Of a DNA stretch of 64,000 bases, positions 45,006-55,899 are shown piece by piece. The stretch is taken from assembly GCA_023213395.1 (NCBI GenBank), contig CM041465.1:19406001-19470000 (forward strand). The letters are read 5' to 3'. The notes under the pieces are model-generated. The model saw only the letters and a list, made by a program, of their open reading frames with translations, did not search any database and was not told the origin of the DNA. The DNA comes from Cycas panzhihuaensis. Lineage: Eukaryota > Cycadophyta. Position 1 is the first letter of the stretch, and each line of letters begins with the position of its first letter. Made by a program: the position numbers and the translations under genes.

Positions 45006-46962
45006 TTATCCTAATCCTGGGGTACCATCCCCTGGTCTGTGTGATCCCTCTCCTGGGGACCACATCCCTCTGAGGCTCCTCCTAGGCCTCCGTGAGCTGC
45101 TTGCCTCACTCCCCTCATCTTGAGGTCATCTCAGGGTCATAGCCGTTGTGTGTGTGTGGGTCTGGCTCCTGCTCGATCTCGAGACCATCTGCACCACTAG
45201 CTGATTGTATCGAGCCTGGATACGATCCCTCTCTCCTCGGAGTCCCTCCTCCATGCTCTGGAACCTCTCCTTTATCACCTTGAGGCGCTCCTCTAGTACT
45301 GCTATGCGGATCCTGCTCTCTGCATCTCCTCCTAATCTACCCTGAGCCTCTAAGGCCTGGACTCGTCCGCGTAGCTCGTCCTACTCACCCCTGGCTGCAT
45401 CGAGCTCTCGCTGCAGCTGCCCCCAGAATGCTATATGTTCCTGGGACTCTGCAGCCTAAATGTCTCTCACCCTCACCAGTGGGGCGAACACCTGCATATG
45501 GGCTCCTGCCGACTTGGGTGCATCCTCTGCCTAGATGGGTGGTTGCCCCTCTACGTAGACGTGAGGGAACATCTCCCTCACCATGGCCTCCACCAGTCTC
45601 TGGACCTCTACTACACTTGCCAATGCAACACGTTGTGTGTCAGTGTATATCCTCACTGCATACCATAATAAAATGAAATCAAGTGTCTATTTAGGTGTCG
45701 AACGACTAAGGGAATGGTTAGGTCTCACCTGCCATGGCCGCTGGCCCCTCTGCTCGAGCAACATCCTCGTCTCTTAGCCTTCTACCAGCTACGGGTACCT
45801 CATCCTCAAGTACCTCCTCTGCCTCTACCTCGCTCCTAGTAGGGACTAGCTCGACCCTCACCTCTCCGGATCTCCACATGATCCATAGTCTGTGACCCCT
45901 AGTCGCTGGCACCCTACTTGCCTCAACGGCTCCTGATGGGCCTGCCCCTCTCCCAGTAGTCCCGGATGGTCCTGCTGCTCCTCCTGCCAACCGTGATGGA
46001 CCTGTCTCTCCTACAGGTCATGATGGGCTAGCCCCATCTCCCCCATCATCACTATCATCGCTGCTATCACCGTCGTTATCATCGTCGTCATCATCGTCAA
46101 TGGGCACTCCTACTCCGCCCGCTGCATCATCACTCTCCCACCTCACTGCTTTGTATGGCTCTGATGTATAACCTGTCAGAGTGAGGAGGTCGAGTGACGT
46201 TGCATCGACTGACTAACAGACATTTGCCTGATCCTCTGTCCCTCGGAGCCGCGTCTACCATCTGTGGACCATCGGGGCCCACTCTGCTATGGGGTATGGC
46301 CCCCCTGCTGGTGCTACTACCGCAAAATGGTCAAAGAACCAGCACTGCAACAGCATGTTGTAAGAGAATCCTCCTCTACCAGATCTCTGGATGGTATCTA
46401 GCTAGGTGATGAGGTTCGCCGCAACTAGAGTAACCCAATCCATCCTCTCACCGACCTCGCACTGGTGCGCTGCATCCACCCAACCTCTGGGGATCTCCCT
46501 GTAGTTCTATTTCTTGGAAATCCAGAACAGAATGCATAGTACTATCAACTTCCTCACCCAAGGAATCCTAGACATGAGCATAGTCTGGAGGGGAGCTCCC
46601 CTCCCCTCCCACCTGTCAGTCCCTATAAGGAACTGGGCCGCCTCCCTGTGTGTTGCCTCGGTGCTAGGCAGTGCTCCTAGCCTCACTAGCCTCCCTATCA
46701 CTAGAACCCCTAGAATTCACCTGATGTCTCCTGGGGTAATCGTGATATCACCTATCTAAGGCAGGTGAAATACATGCCTCCTCCTATCCCAATACAACAT
46801 GATATCAACTAGAAACCTCTGGTCTGACACAAACTAGGGGGTCTTGAGGGCCTTGTATAGGCCACACCTCTTCATAGTCACCTTGTCCTCTTGGGACGCC
46901 ATCTCCATGTAGCTCAGTATCGGCATACTGACATTCTCGTGGTTATCCACCGTGATAACTGC
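45006..46962 (-). pseudogene. Antisense plant-mobile-domain (PMD) gene of Tat-C
   Basis: A gene opposite to the element. Exon 2 (46962-45729; ATG at 46926-46924, MPILSYMEM) encodes a PMD: FVSDQRFLVDIM.YWDRRRHVFHLP, IGDITITPGDIR.ILGV, RIPWVRKLIVLCILF and LLQCWFFDHFA. A D/S-rich linker (46110-46030) and a Gly-Pro-Ser-rich part follow. Intron 2 (45728-45617) has donor GCAG/GTGAGA; the acceptor is mutated (AA for AG). Exon 3 (45616 to about 45006) is a coiled coil rich in Glu, Arg and Leu. With the intron removed the frame stays open in phase over some 560 codons apart from premature stops (for example 45128-45126). Not recombination debris: Tat-E and Tat-A share it. Family PF10536; role in the element unknown. 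Confidence 0.85.
45617..45728 (-). other. Intron 2 of the Tat-C PMD gene
   Basis: 112 bp, donor GTGAGACC. The acceptor TTGGCAA/GT would be TTGGCAG/GT as in Tat-E. It interrupts a codon after its first base on both sides, so splicing keeps the frame. Confidence 0.75.
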
Positions 46963-47435
46963 CTGCAATCATCAAAAGTCAGTCAAGGCCAGCCTCCTAG
47001 CAGTCATCTAGGCTCCTAGCTCTCTTTCTGATTTTGAAATGCCTAGCCCTCTTTAGCTTTTTACGGTTTTACCACATACTACCCCAAATTTAGCGGTACC
47101 GCTAAATTTGGAGTGGGTCCTGTGGCGATCGCTCTCCTAGAGCGATCCCGTAGCCAAGATCGCGGTGCCATGATCTTGGCCACGGTACGAATGGAAACCC
47201 CCCTAAAAAGGGGGGTTTCGGCCTAGAAAATCCCAAACTTTTTGTGGTGGACCCCCGTGGGGCCCACCGGGACTAGGGCTCCCTAATGCTCAGGTCCCCG
47301 CCTCTTCCTAGGTCTAATTCAGACTCCGATAGGCATCCAATTGCCCACAAGGGGCATAAAAAAAAACATAAAATTAACTAAAAAGCATTAAACTTTGAAC
47401 TTTGAAATGGGGAAGGTTTTGCGAGATCCACTCAT
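46963..47435 (-). other. Leader intron 1 of the Tat-C PMD gene
   Basis: Acceptor GATTGCAG at 46963 in minus orientation. The donor position matches the GTGAGT of Tat-E but reads ATGAGT here (47435-47430), so it is disabled. The intron carries the hairpin cluster at 47084-47219. Confidence 0.6.
47084..47219. repeat. Cluster of four hairpins in intron 1 of the PMD gene
   Basis: In order: a perfect 28-bp palindrome (47084-47111, centre AGCGGTACCGCT); GATCGCTCT-CCT-AGAGCGATC (47127-47147); arms CCAAGATC (47154-47161) and GATCTTGG (47172-47179); arms GAAACCCCCC (47194-47203) and GGGGGGTTTC (47210-47219). The GGTACC and GCGATC arms also occur in the hairpins of the two LTRs of this element. Confidence 0.9.
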
Positions 47436-47618
47436 TGGGTCTGGCCTGACTGTCGCCATCTCGTCCCTCGGGTCATAACAGCTATCGCTATGCTCAGATC
47501 CAATGATCGGATCGTCTCTTGCATGCCTCTGAAGTCGAGTAGTGCTCCGCATCATAAGGGAATGGCTCTGGTTTCGTATGAGAGTTGGTGAAAATGAATT
47601 CAATTTTCATTCATTTTC

Positions 47619-47627
47619 CTTATATAG
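47619..47627 (-). promoter_or_regulatory. TATA box of the antisense PMD gene, Tat-C
   Basis: Minus-strand CCTATATAAGGAAAATGAAT, shared with Tat-E (CCTATATAAGGAAAACAACG, 59742 on). It lies about 660 bp before exon 2, with a conserved GTACGAAACCAGAGCCATTC-like leader 50 bp downstream. A clear plant core promoter for antisense transcription. Confidence 0.75.
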
Positions 47628-48153
47628 GTGGGGGGCCTGATGAGCATTTCTTCTATTTCTGACCTCGCAATAGTCATTAGGACCGTCCCATTTCCCTGGT
47701 AGCCTTTGCATTCTGGCCCTATCACCCATGGTGCTCTATTGATGCCCTTTTTGCCCTTCCTTGTAAGGGCATTTATGGAGCCTCATTATCGCACTTTTGC
47801 CAGGGCCCTTCTGCATCATTTTGTGCGCTACTCTTGTGCATGCCTGAGTTTATACTCGTTTGGCTTATTTCACCGCCCTAGACTCATTTCTGCAGCCCTT
47901 TTTCACCCCTAGGGTCCCAAAAGGAAATGCTCCTTCGTCTGGGGGCATGTTTTGCTTCTTGAAGCAACTTTTGGCGCTCCAGGGTGTCTTTTCTCTGCCC
48001 ACTCTCAGCCAGTGGTCGGATTGCTTGCTTTCATTCTTAGGTAACCTCATTGCTAGGTCCTCTTACCCCTCTCGGCCACCTTTTTCCTTGCCATTCGAGT
48101 CTTTCTTTTATTTTTATTGCTATTTTTTTTCTACCAGAGCTTAGTATTCAGGT
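47628..48153. other. Shared upstream region of the antisense PMD gene and aRNH, Tat-C
   Basis: Between the antisense promoter and aRNH. A sense frame at 47706-47912 (ARALLHHFVRYSCACLSLYS...) is recognisable in Tat-E at 59664-59428 on its sense strand (ARALLHRFTCYSRVCLSLYS), but it has no known domain. The conservation may reflect promoter DNA rather than protein. Confidence 0.5.
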
Positions 48154-48575
48154 ATGCCCCTTCTCGTTTTTATCGATGGTGGAAGTTACGGTAACTCCGG
48201 ACCTTCCGCCGCTGCATGGATTCTTCACAGCCCTTCGGACACGATTTCTTGCGTTCCGGAGTCTTCCTTCCTGAGGCAACTAATAACGAAGCCGAGTACA
48301 CGGTCGTTATTGAAGCCCTTACCGATGCTCTCTGTTTCCATCACGGATCCATCGTGTTGCTTTGCGATTCTCAGGTTGTGGTGTCCCATCTCACCCAGGT
48401 CTACCAGGCACGATGCCCTCACCTGAGAACCCTCGCGTCTGCTGCTAGGTCTCTTCTAGCTTGTTTCTCATCGGTGGATATTCAGTATATCCCTAGGCAC
48501 CTCAATGCTGAGGCCGACAGCCTCATCCACCTTATCCTTGAGCGTCGCCTCCCTCTTCTAGACGACCGCCCCTGA
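48154..48575 (+). pseudogene. Independent RNase H (aRNH) of Tat-C
   Basis: A second RNase H with its own ATG, about 140 codons. All four catalytic acidic residues are visible: FIDGGSYGN (D), EATNNEAEYTVVIEAL (E), LLCDSQVVV (D) and LNAEADSL (D). A one-base deletion near 48233 shifts the frame, and the end is at TGA 48573-48575. Tat elements are known to have gained this archaeal-like RNase H. Five copies in the window share the ATG position, supporting translation as a separate product or from a spliced RNA. Confidence 0.92.
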
Positions 48576-48828
48576 GGCTTGCCTGGCCAGCCCGTGCCTG
48601 AGTCTCTGGTTGCTGTTAGTTAGATGTGCTTGCTCTATTTATTGGATGCCCTCCTACTTCACGTTGCACTTGACAGAACGGGCATCCCCTTTGCTTGCTT
48701 ATTTCATTTCTGGTCGATGTTTGACGCGGCGTGGCGACCCCTACATTATCCTCGTCTCCGTCTCCCTTGTCCACGCGTTCCGCCATGACACTCGCCTACG
48801 CCCTTGGTCCATGTGCTTCTCTTTATTG

Positions 48829-48862
<34 letters not shown>

Positions 48863-48933
48863 TGTGCTACTCATATCTTTGATTGTCAGCATTCGCCATC
48901 ACGTTACACTTCCGAGCAGTGAGGCTCTACTGC
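48576..48933 (+). other. 3' untranslated region of Tat-C
   Basis: Holds a (TA)n tract (48830-48859) and nothing else recognised. Unlike A, B, F and E, it shows no clear post-ORF motif after the aRNH stop. Confidence 0.6.
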
Positions 48934-48944
48934 CAAGGGGGCAG
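48934..48944 (+). promoter_or_regulatory. Polypurine tract of Tat-C
   Basis: AAGGGGGCAG directly before the 3' LTR. Confidence 0.88.
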
Positions 48945-51516
48945 TGTTTCCCAGCTACTGGGAATGGACTCGAGATGCATCGACACAGGTTAGTTCAGGT
49001 ATACTTTCTTACCTTTTTTTGCCCATGCTTGATTAAGGTTATTTAGAGTAGGTTGCTTGACATATGCGTGCCTGCACGCATTACTTTTCTACTTACTCAT
49101 AATGCATGTGCTTACCGCACACTATTAGCCTATGACGACTCACAACGGGGGCATTCCTCAGCGAATGCTACACCCTATATGGTGCACAGCCACCCACGTT
49201 GTCTCCACGGTCTCTCAGGATATTTCCGTCAGTCCTGTTTGCTCCTGTTACAACATGTTATTTATATTGCAGTCCTTCCTGAGCTTAATTTAATCCTTAG
49301 TTAAGACTCTTTGCATTATTTTGGGTACCTGCCCATTACCTGGGCATTCCCCCAGCTGCTCCAGCTTATGTTTAGCCTTGGTTTTTACCCCAAAACTTGA
49401 TGTTTCTTCTCCTTTTTCTCTTTTCTTGTTTCCAACCTAATACCGTTGTAAACTTAGCGATCTGCATGATCTTTCTTTGATCGCATAATTCTTCTTGATG
49501 ATTGTTTGAAATTTAAAAAAGAGAACCACGCGATAGTTTCCATTTTTTTTGTGGAACTGACGTGTGGCGTCGATTGATTCGAGTCGCCCTGACATCCCCA
49601 ACGTTCACCTGCTGTGAACAGGGGGATAAAGGGGATTTTGCTCCCTATTTTTCAGATCTTTTGGCTATTTTTCAAATCTCTTGGAAAATTTTCTAACTTT
49701 TCAACAAGAAAACACACCGAAAAAGATAATCTACATACATAGCAACTGGACAAAGGAGAAAATGATTATTACCAGCTGGACTTGCAGGGCCATTGCTACC
49801 CCCTACAGCTCTCCATAGTAAGCCCCATCTATTTTTGCAGGTGCTCAAGGTCCCAAAGGATATTTTCACTCAAAAGCTTCCCAAAGAGCCCACTTCCAAG
49901 GCTCCAAGTTTATAAGGAGTTTTGCACATTTTCACTCTTGTAAGAACCTCTCATGATTAGTCTTCATACGTTGGTTAATGCTGTTGTTTCCCAGTAGCAA
50001 AGTTCATGCTTGATCTTCTTCCTACAAGGTATTTCTTATTTCTACTTGTAATTCATTTTGTTCCTATTTCTTTTGTCTATTAATGAATGAGATCTTAGTT
50101 AGCTAGTTTTCCTCATAGTATTGCACTAGATTAGGAATATCCTCCTATTGTTTCTTTGAGACCTCACTGTTTTCCTTAAACCATTTCTTTTACCCCTTCC
50201 TTGGTTAGCCGGTGCAAAGGAGTAACCCACGAGGATTCGAGGGAGGTAGGTGGGGTTCCGTCCCCTATTGTTGTCCTTCCCCCCAAGGGTTTTGTCCCTT
50301 ATCCTCTTTCCCTTTGCCATCAGTCTTTCTTAGGGAACGGGCTAAGGGAGTTTAGGGAATTTGGTTGGGGTGTTCAGGTTAGCATAGGCAACCCATCACT
50401 ACGTCATTGCCAGAAGTCTCACCTATTGGTGTTGGGCCCTACGTAAGCCTCAATTTTTTCTGTTATTCTTTTCCTTGTTACAGTTTATTACCTCACTACT
50501 TAGTTGCCAATTAGTTTCTCTTTCCTGAGTTCCATGGAGGTCTCTCGTGGGTGAGTTAGCCATCCCGAGGCTATACTCCTTTCCCTTTCGAGTGTCTTCA
50601 TGGTGTATGGTGGTGAGAGTATTTCTTGCATGTTGTTATTTCATTGGGTTATATTTCGATGCTTAGCATAGATCTTAGTTCCATTTGATTTTAGTATATA
50701 TATATTTTGGTATATTTTGTGGCCTCTCTTCCGAGAGGAAGGTGTTCTTCTCACCCATTTGCAAGACCGTGCATTGGTAAGGCGACACGTAGGACAAACC
50801 CATTGCAGGTTAGTTCCCCACGTAGTGTATTTCTTTTTTTGGGTTTCAAGCTTTTTGCTTCTTTCCATTTATTTACTTTTGCATGCTTAAGGGGAGGTAA
50901 GTAAACCCCTCTTTTATCGCTTCCGACAACTACCGCCGATCGGCATCGCATGCACAACGAACAGAGTAGAAAGGGAGCAGGACTTAAAGAAACAAGCTGC
51001 ACTCCATTCAAGTGCTGGATCCAGGTATTCCCCTTGTTTCCCGTGTATCCTCTTGTACATTGCTACCTTTTATGCATTTGCCTAAGTAGCTAGGAAACTA
51101 TAAAAGAATATAAAGGAAAAAGGAAAAGTGCATTCATTTTTACATTATTTCTTATTTTAGCTAGCGTAGCATAGTGTAGTTAGCTTGCTCGCATTACATT
51201 CAAGTTGTCCCTATTGCACCCTTTCTTGCATTTGCCTGCACATTAGTTAGTTGCCCTTCTATTTGTTACTTTCTTATTGCCTTGAGAAGATGCAATGCGC
51301 AAGGCATTCTCTCTCCTTCTCGGCCATCTAAAGGGTAAGAAGGCCTTGCTTTGCATAGCTACCTGGAAGCAACTAGGCACCTTGCAATCCTGAATCCGCG
51401 CTCTAGCGTACGGACGCCTTGCAAGGTGAGGTCATCACTGCCTAGCTTAGTTAGTATAGAATATTCTTATATCCTTTTGCTAGACGTAGGGACACCGCCC
51501 CGTAGCGAGCGTTTCA
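48945..51516 (+). repeat. 3' LTR of Tat-C
   Basis: 2,572 bp, TGTTTCCCAG...GCGAGCGTTTCA. It aligns with the 5' LTR throughout, mostly with transitions. The major exception is the palindrome region: 49457-49484 has arms GCGATC and GATCGC where the 5' LTR has GGTACC arms, while flanks on both sides are almost identical. Confidence 0.95.
49457..49484. repeat. Replaced hairpin in the 3' LTR of Tat-C
   Basis: GCGATC (49457-49462) pairs with GATCGC (49479-49484) around 16 bases. It is positioned exactly where the 5' LTR has the GGTACCGCAG hairpin. Confidence 0.85.
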
Positions 51517-51521
51517 ACTGT
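51517..51521. repeat. Target site duplication of Tat-C (right copy)
   Basis: ACTGT, identical to 34907-34911. Confidence 0.92.
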
Positions 51522-52059
51522 GAATTTATGTGATGATTCCATTATCTCCTTTATTCTTCTAAGGCCATGTTGTCAAAAGAATTAAAGTAGGATCTTTTTG
51601 TCAATGCATTACACCCTGAGATACACAATGAGGTCCTTAAGATGGGATCAACCTATTGAGATTCTGTCATAGCTAAATGCTTGGCATTAGAAGCCATTAA
51701 GATCTAAGCCAGGCTCAAGAAGCTTTTAAAGCATTTGCAATGTCATGAGGCACCCCCTCCCTCACTTGACCAAAAGGGGTAACATTCGACTTTTAGGCCT
51801 CATATTGATACGACTGATAAAACCCTAGATTCCCTCACATCTGTTATTTGATCTTTCGAGTGAATGGTTAAAGATATCAAGTTATAACCAACTCAAATAT
51901 CTCCTAAATTGTAATGTCTTATGCATTAGAACTCTAAAACTACCTCATCTATAAATAGCAACACCACTTTCCAAAAAAAGATGATGTAATCTTCTCTTAA
52001 AAATAAGTAGTATTCCATTCATGATGAGTATTTCCATGATGACTCATAGTGTTAGAAGT
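51522..52059 (+). pseudogene. Gag of Tat-B, continued
   Basis: It resumes exactly where 34911 stopped, aligning with Tat-C 39150-39690: the HPEIHNEVLKMGS stretch near 51610-51645, CLALEAIKI near 51680, and the Cys/His region near 52010-52045. Tat-D begins at 52060 inside it. Confidence 0.82.
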
Positions 52060-55000
52060 TGTTTTCCAGCTACCGAGAATAGGCATGGGTGACTCAACTT
52101 AGGTAAGTTTAGGTATACTTCTATCTCCACTATTGTCAGTTCTAGAAAGGGTTGATCGAGGTACTTTACCTGTGTTACATTCTGATTAATTGATTGCATG
52201 ATCACTATGCATCATTTGCCTATTCATTTTGCATTTTGACACTCAACCTATGACGATCTGAGATACACATCCCATGGTGCTCCACAACCCTTTGTCGTGT
52301 CTCCATGACATCCCTAAGAATTACTGGCTCCTATAGCCCTTATCGCATCATTTACTACTGCAACATGGCCCCTAGTGCTCTGCCTAAGCCTGGTCGTCAC
52401 CCCGTGTGTACCTTTTATCACTTTTTAGAAGTCTTTGGCTATTATTTCTGACGTGTTGTGGTCCCTCAAGGTCCCATAACCTCCTTGCTACCTAGATACT
52501 ATAGCATGCTCCTTAGGGTATAGGATTCCTCCTTTTTTAGGAGCTTCCAGGCTCCCCCACTTTTCTTTTTATCTTGCTTTTGGCTGCACCACTATAAACT
52601 TCATGATACTATTGAAAACTTCATGGTACTACTAAGTTTACCGTGGGGTGATAATTCATAAATCTTTTCTAACTAACCATAGCTAATTTCACATTAATTG
52701 TGAAATTGCCATATGTCAGTGAGTTGATTCCCACCCAAGGCAAACCCTAATCGCTCGTTGAGCTAGGGTTTGGTTTAAAAACCCAAAATTCACTTCATTT
52801 AGTCTCTCTCTCACTCATTTTTCTATCCTCTCTTCTCCAAAATTTCAAAAACAGGTATCAACTCAGTTGTACTCACTCCACCTCCCAACTATCAGCTCTT
52901 ATAGCTCAGGAAATATAGATTGTAGGTTTGTAACAGTGTTGGATGAGGTAGAGTCATGCTCCAAGCATCCCACCAAGCTCCAAGCATCATCTTCCTCCCA
53001 AGTTTCACTCCCTTTACATTGTACTATAAGGGTTTTATCCAGCAACCCCAAATGGATTCTCCTTCTCACCTAGTTTACTAGGTATATCTACCATAGATCT
53101 TCCCTTACTAAGTATTTTTAGAGTTGTTTTTACCTTTCTTTTGCATAGCATAAGTGTTTTCCTATTAGTATTTCTTGTAAGAAGTTTTCTTTCTCTTTTC
53201 CTTTGTGTTGGGAGGAAAACCCTCCCTCTTACTTGCTTGTACACTTTCTCCTCCTAGTTTTCTTTGGGTCTTCTCAAGGAGGTAGTAGGAAAAGAGATGC
53301 ACGAAGAGTGAAAGGAGTCTTAGGTAGGGTTCCACACCCACATGCCTTCTCCTCAAGGGCAACCCCCTTCTCTCCTTCCATTTTCCTCTCCCATACCTTT
53401 CGTGTTTACCCAGGAAACTGTTGAGGTGGAGATTTCTATTGATTACAGTGTAGATAACCCCTTGTTGCATTTGCAACTAGCCATCAGGGATCATATATAA
53501 CCTAGTTTTTAGCCCTATCTCACACCCTTTTGTCTTGGGATTAGCTCTTGCAAAAACTTACAAAAGTTACACTTTGTAACTTTTGCAATATTTGTAACTT
53601 TTACAACTTTTTTGTTACCTTTGTTTTTGCTTGCAGAAAACTATTTTGCACTTGTTATTGAGTTGTCTTACTCTCCTTAGCTAATAGCCAGGGTGATTAG
53701 GGAACATGTGGAGCATATATATTGGAAGGGTTAGCCATCCGAGGTCACCCTCCTTCTTCCTTTTCACCCCCTCTTCCCCACATCACTTGTTGATTGTGCA
53801 TGCAAAGTAGGAACAATATTAACATTATATACTTTCACCATTTAGTATATACTTGTTAAGTTCATTGTTTTATCTCCTTCTCTTTCAAAGGGAATATACA
53901 CATATAGCTATATTTCTTTACATGTACTTATTCCCATATGCATTTTGTGCCCCTTGGGAAAGGGCCAACTTTGGTTGTGCAGGTCTCTTGTGCATTTGAG
54001 CAAATGAAAGTCTTCATTCCAGGCATGCTTTTGATAGTTCTCATTGTGACATTTTGAGATCTTAAGTAAGAGTGTTCTATTGTTTTTATTTTCCCTTTGT
54101 AGCTTTCTTTCCATTTTAGTCTTGGGGGAAGGTAAGGAAGCCCCCATTCCACTGGCATCCTTTTCACTATGCCACATGTGTCAAGAAGAAGAGCTAGGAT
54201 CATGAAAGAAGTAAGGGTGATGCTACTCTAACTGCTAGGTTCTTGCATATGCTTTTCTACCTCATCTCTCCTACTCTTACCCCTTTGCTCTCCCCCCTTC
54301 TTATGTGCTCCCAAATGAAAAGAAAGACGTAAAGATTATGCTATTTTGCACTCTATTAGTTGCTACTACCTACTTCATGTAGACTACATAATGAGGGGTA
54401 GCTAGTTTACACCAATAGACATTTTTTCTTTTATACACACACTCACTTGTTTCTCCCCCCATCTAAACCTTTGCTCCTACTAAGGTTTAAGCAAGGTGGG
54501 TTGGGCATTCACCCATATGCATTTTGTCTCCCCCTTTGCATATCATTGGGTAGATTCATATATCTTACTTGTGCTCTTTTTTCCTTGGCAACTTATTGGC
54601 CCTCTTTTCTTTCCTTTCATGTAAAAGATAAAGAGAGTGAGGCCATACTTAGGAAAGAAGAGAGAGAGTATATTGTTTCCTTCAAGGTTTATTTCTTCCA
54701 TCTAAAAGAAACAAACATAAACACAATATCTTGCACTCCACATCTCCTTATCATATAACGAAAACAAAACATACAAGTAACACACTTTGTTTATCATCCA
54801 CACCTAAAACCTTCTTAGGTGTGGTACCTTGGGAGTACCTCCTCTCAAGGTCACCTCTTTGGCCTATACTTAGACTATTGATCCAACTCCTATCTTGCTC
54901 ACTCATGCTACTAGCCACCCTAGGCCTACGCATGAGGCCTATTCCCTTTCCATTAGGGCCTACTTCACCCATCATCTCTTTATAAGAAGAGGTGTACCTT

Positions 55001-55288
55001 TGCTCTCTCCTCCCTTCTTTAGTAATCCAGGATGGGAGGGCCCTTTTTAAGGTTACTTGGGAAACTAAGGAGATTCCTCTCTCACTCCCAGCTCTAAATT
55101 GAGGAGGTGTTATTTGAAAAGGAGTTTGTGCACCATTTGTGGGTCCTCAAACCTATGTTCCAATGTATAGATGCATTTTGTGGGTGATCTCTTTCCCTTG
55201 CTTTTATAGATCCTTAGCCACAAGATCGTTAATTATTTTGGCTCAATCTCACTCAAGTCTAGTGACCCCTCCTAGAGATACGATTCCA
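52060..55288 (+). repeat. 5' LTR of Tat-D
   Basis: 3.2 kb, TGTTTTCCAGCTACCGAGAA...CGATTCCA, followed by the primer site. It is related to the Tat-C LTR at both ends and longer inside. Contains inverted telo-boxes (AAACCCTAA at 52742 and AGGGTTT at 52765) before TTTAAAA, a possible promoter. A palindromic AAAGTTAC...GTAACTTT cluster lies near 53562-53620. The frames at 53035-53476 and 53908-54203 are not genes. Confidence 0.78.
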
Positions 55289-55290
55289 TA

Positions 55291-55308
55291 GGTGACCATA
55301 TTGGGGAC
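55291..55308 (+). promoter_or_regulatory. Primer binding site of Tat-D
   Basis: GGTGACCATATTGGGGAC, matching TGGCAACCATATTGGGGAA of Tat-C, followed by a shared CAGTAAGGG. Confidence 0.75.
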
Positions 55309-55541
55309 TTTCCAGTAAGGGATTAATCCTTCTCCTTGATCTATTGGCACTACCTCCTTTTCGGTATCTCTCCTTCATTTGTTGGGTAGCCCCTAATGCT
55401 TGTTACCTTATCATCTCCTTTTTCTTCCAATCTTTAGGAGGAACTTATATTCGATGATTCTCTTATCATTTACAAGGCCTTCCCTCTTTATTGGAAGACT
55501 CCACTTATTATCCCCTTCTATTATTGGATTCTGAATCGACC

Positions 55542-55890
55542 ATGGAAGGATTTCCTTCGTATTAGGCATATCATGCCTACGTATCCAAGTCCCACCAACC
55601 ATCCACTTCTTTCCAAGGGCCCACCCAAGAGGGTGAGGACCTTATCTTCTGCCCAGGTGACCAAGAGCACTCGTGAGTCCACCACCTCTCCACTCATGAG
55701 GTGGAAGCATCCTCTCCCTTGGAATATCATCACTCTAGTGCCGATCCTCATGAGGACTACCCTATAGGGTCTGCCTCATATGAGGACCCATCAACCTCGT
55801 ATGGTCAGGTAGATACCCATCCTATTGATGTGGTGGAAGCCCCTAGACGCGCATCTATGGGATAGCTACCTAACTAATAGGTGTGGTAAG
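55542..55890 (+). pseudogene. Gag N-terminus of Tat-D
   Basis: Begins at the ATG in CGACCATGGAAGGATTTCC (MEGFPSY.AYHAY), the counterpart of MEGYPSDWAYY in Tat-C and at the same distance from the primer site. It keeps the acidic stretch and TSYGQVDTHPIDVVEA, matching TSYGYEDTPPADVVKA of C. Interrupted by stops and cut off near 55890 by Tat-E. Confidence 0.75.
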
Positions 55891-55899
55891 AGTGGGTGA

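Larger units (their letters stand above)
34912..51516 (+). mobile_element. Tat-C: structurally complete Tat-type Ty3/gypsy element with antisense PMD gene
   Basis: 16,605 bp between perfect ACTGT target duplications. It has 2,577- and 2,572-bp LTRs, a primer site, gag-protease-RT-RNase H-integrase, an antisense PMD gene, an independent aRNH and a polypurine tract. It is inserted in the gag of Tat-B. In the first 245 bp of the two LTRs I count about 29 differences, 25 of them transitions, so the insertion is old although the structure is complete. All genes carry stops. The stops I checked (for example at 38070, 38943, 41626 and 44003) are each one C-to-T or G-to-A change from a sense codon. 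Confidence 0.95.
52060..55895 (+). mobile_element. Tat-D: 5' end of a Tat element, cut by Tat-E
   Basis: LTR, primer site and gag start in normal order, inserted in the gag of Tat-B. It ends near 55895, where reversed Tat-E begins. Its remaining part would lie beyond E, outside the window. Confidence 0.72.

Noticed and set aside
45428-45777. Three overlapping plus-strand frames
   Set aside because: They are shadows of the antisense PMD gene's third exon and second intron.
53035-53476. Overlapping minus-strand frames rich in Lys and Arg
   Set aside because: Within the LTR of Tat-D and without any recognisable domain; purine-rich composition explains the open frames.
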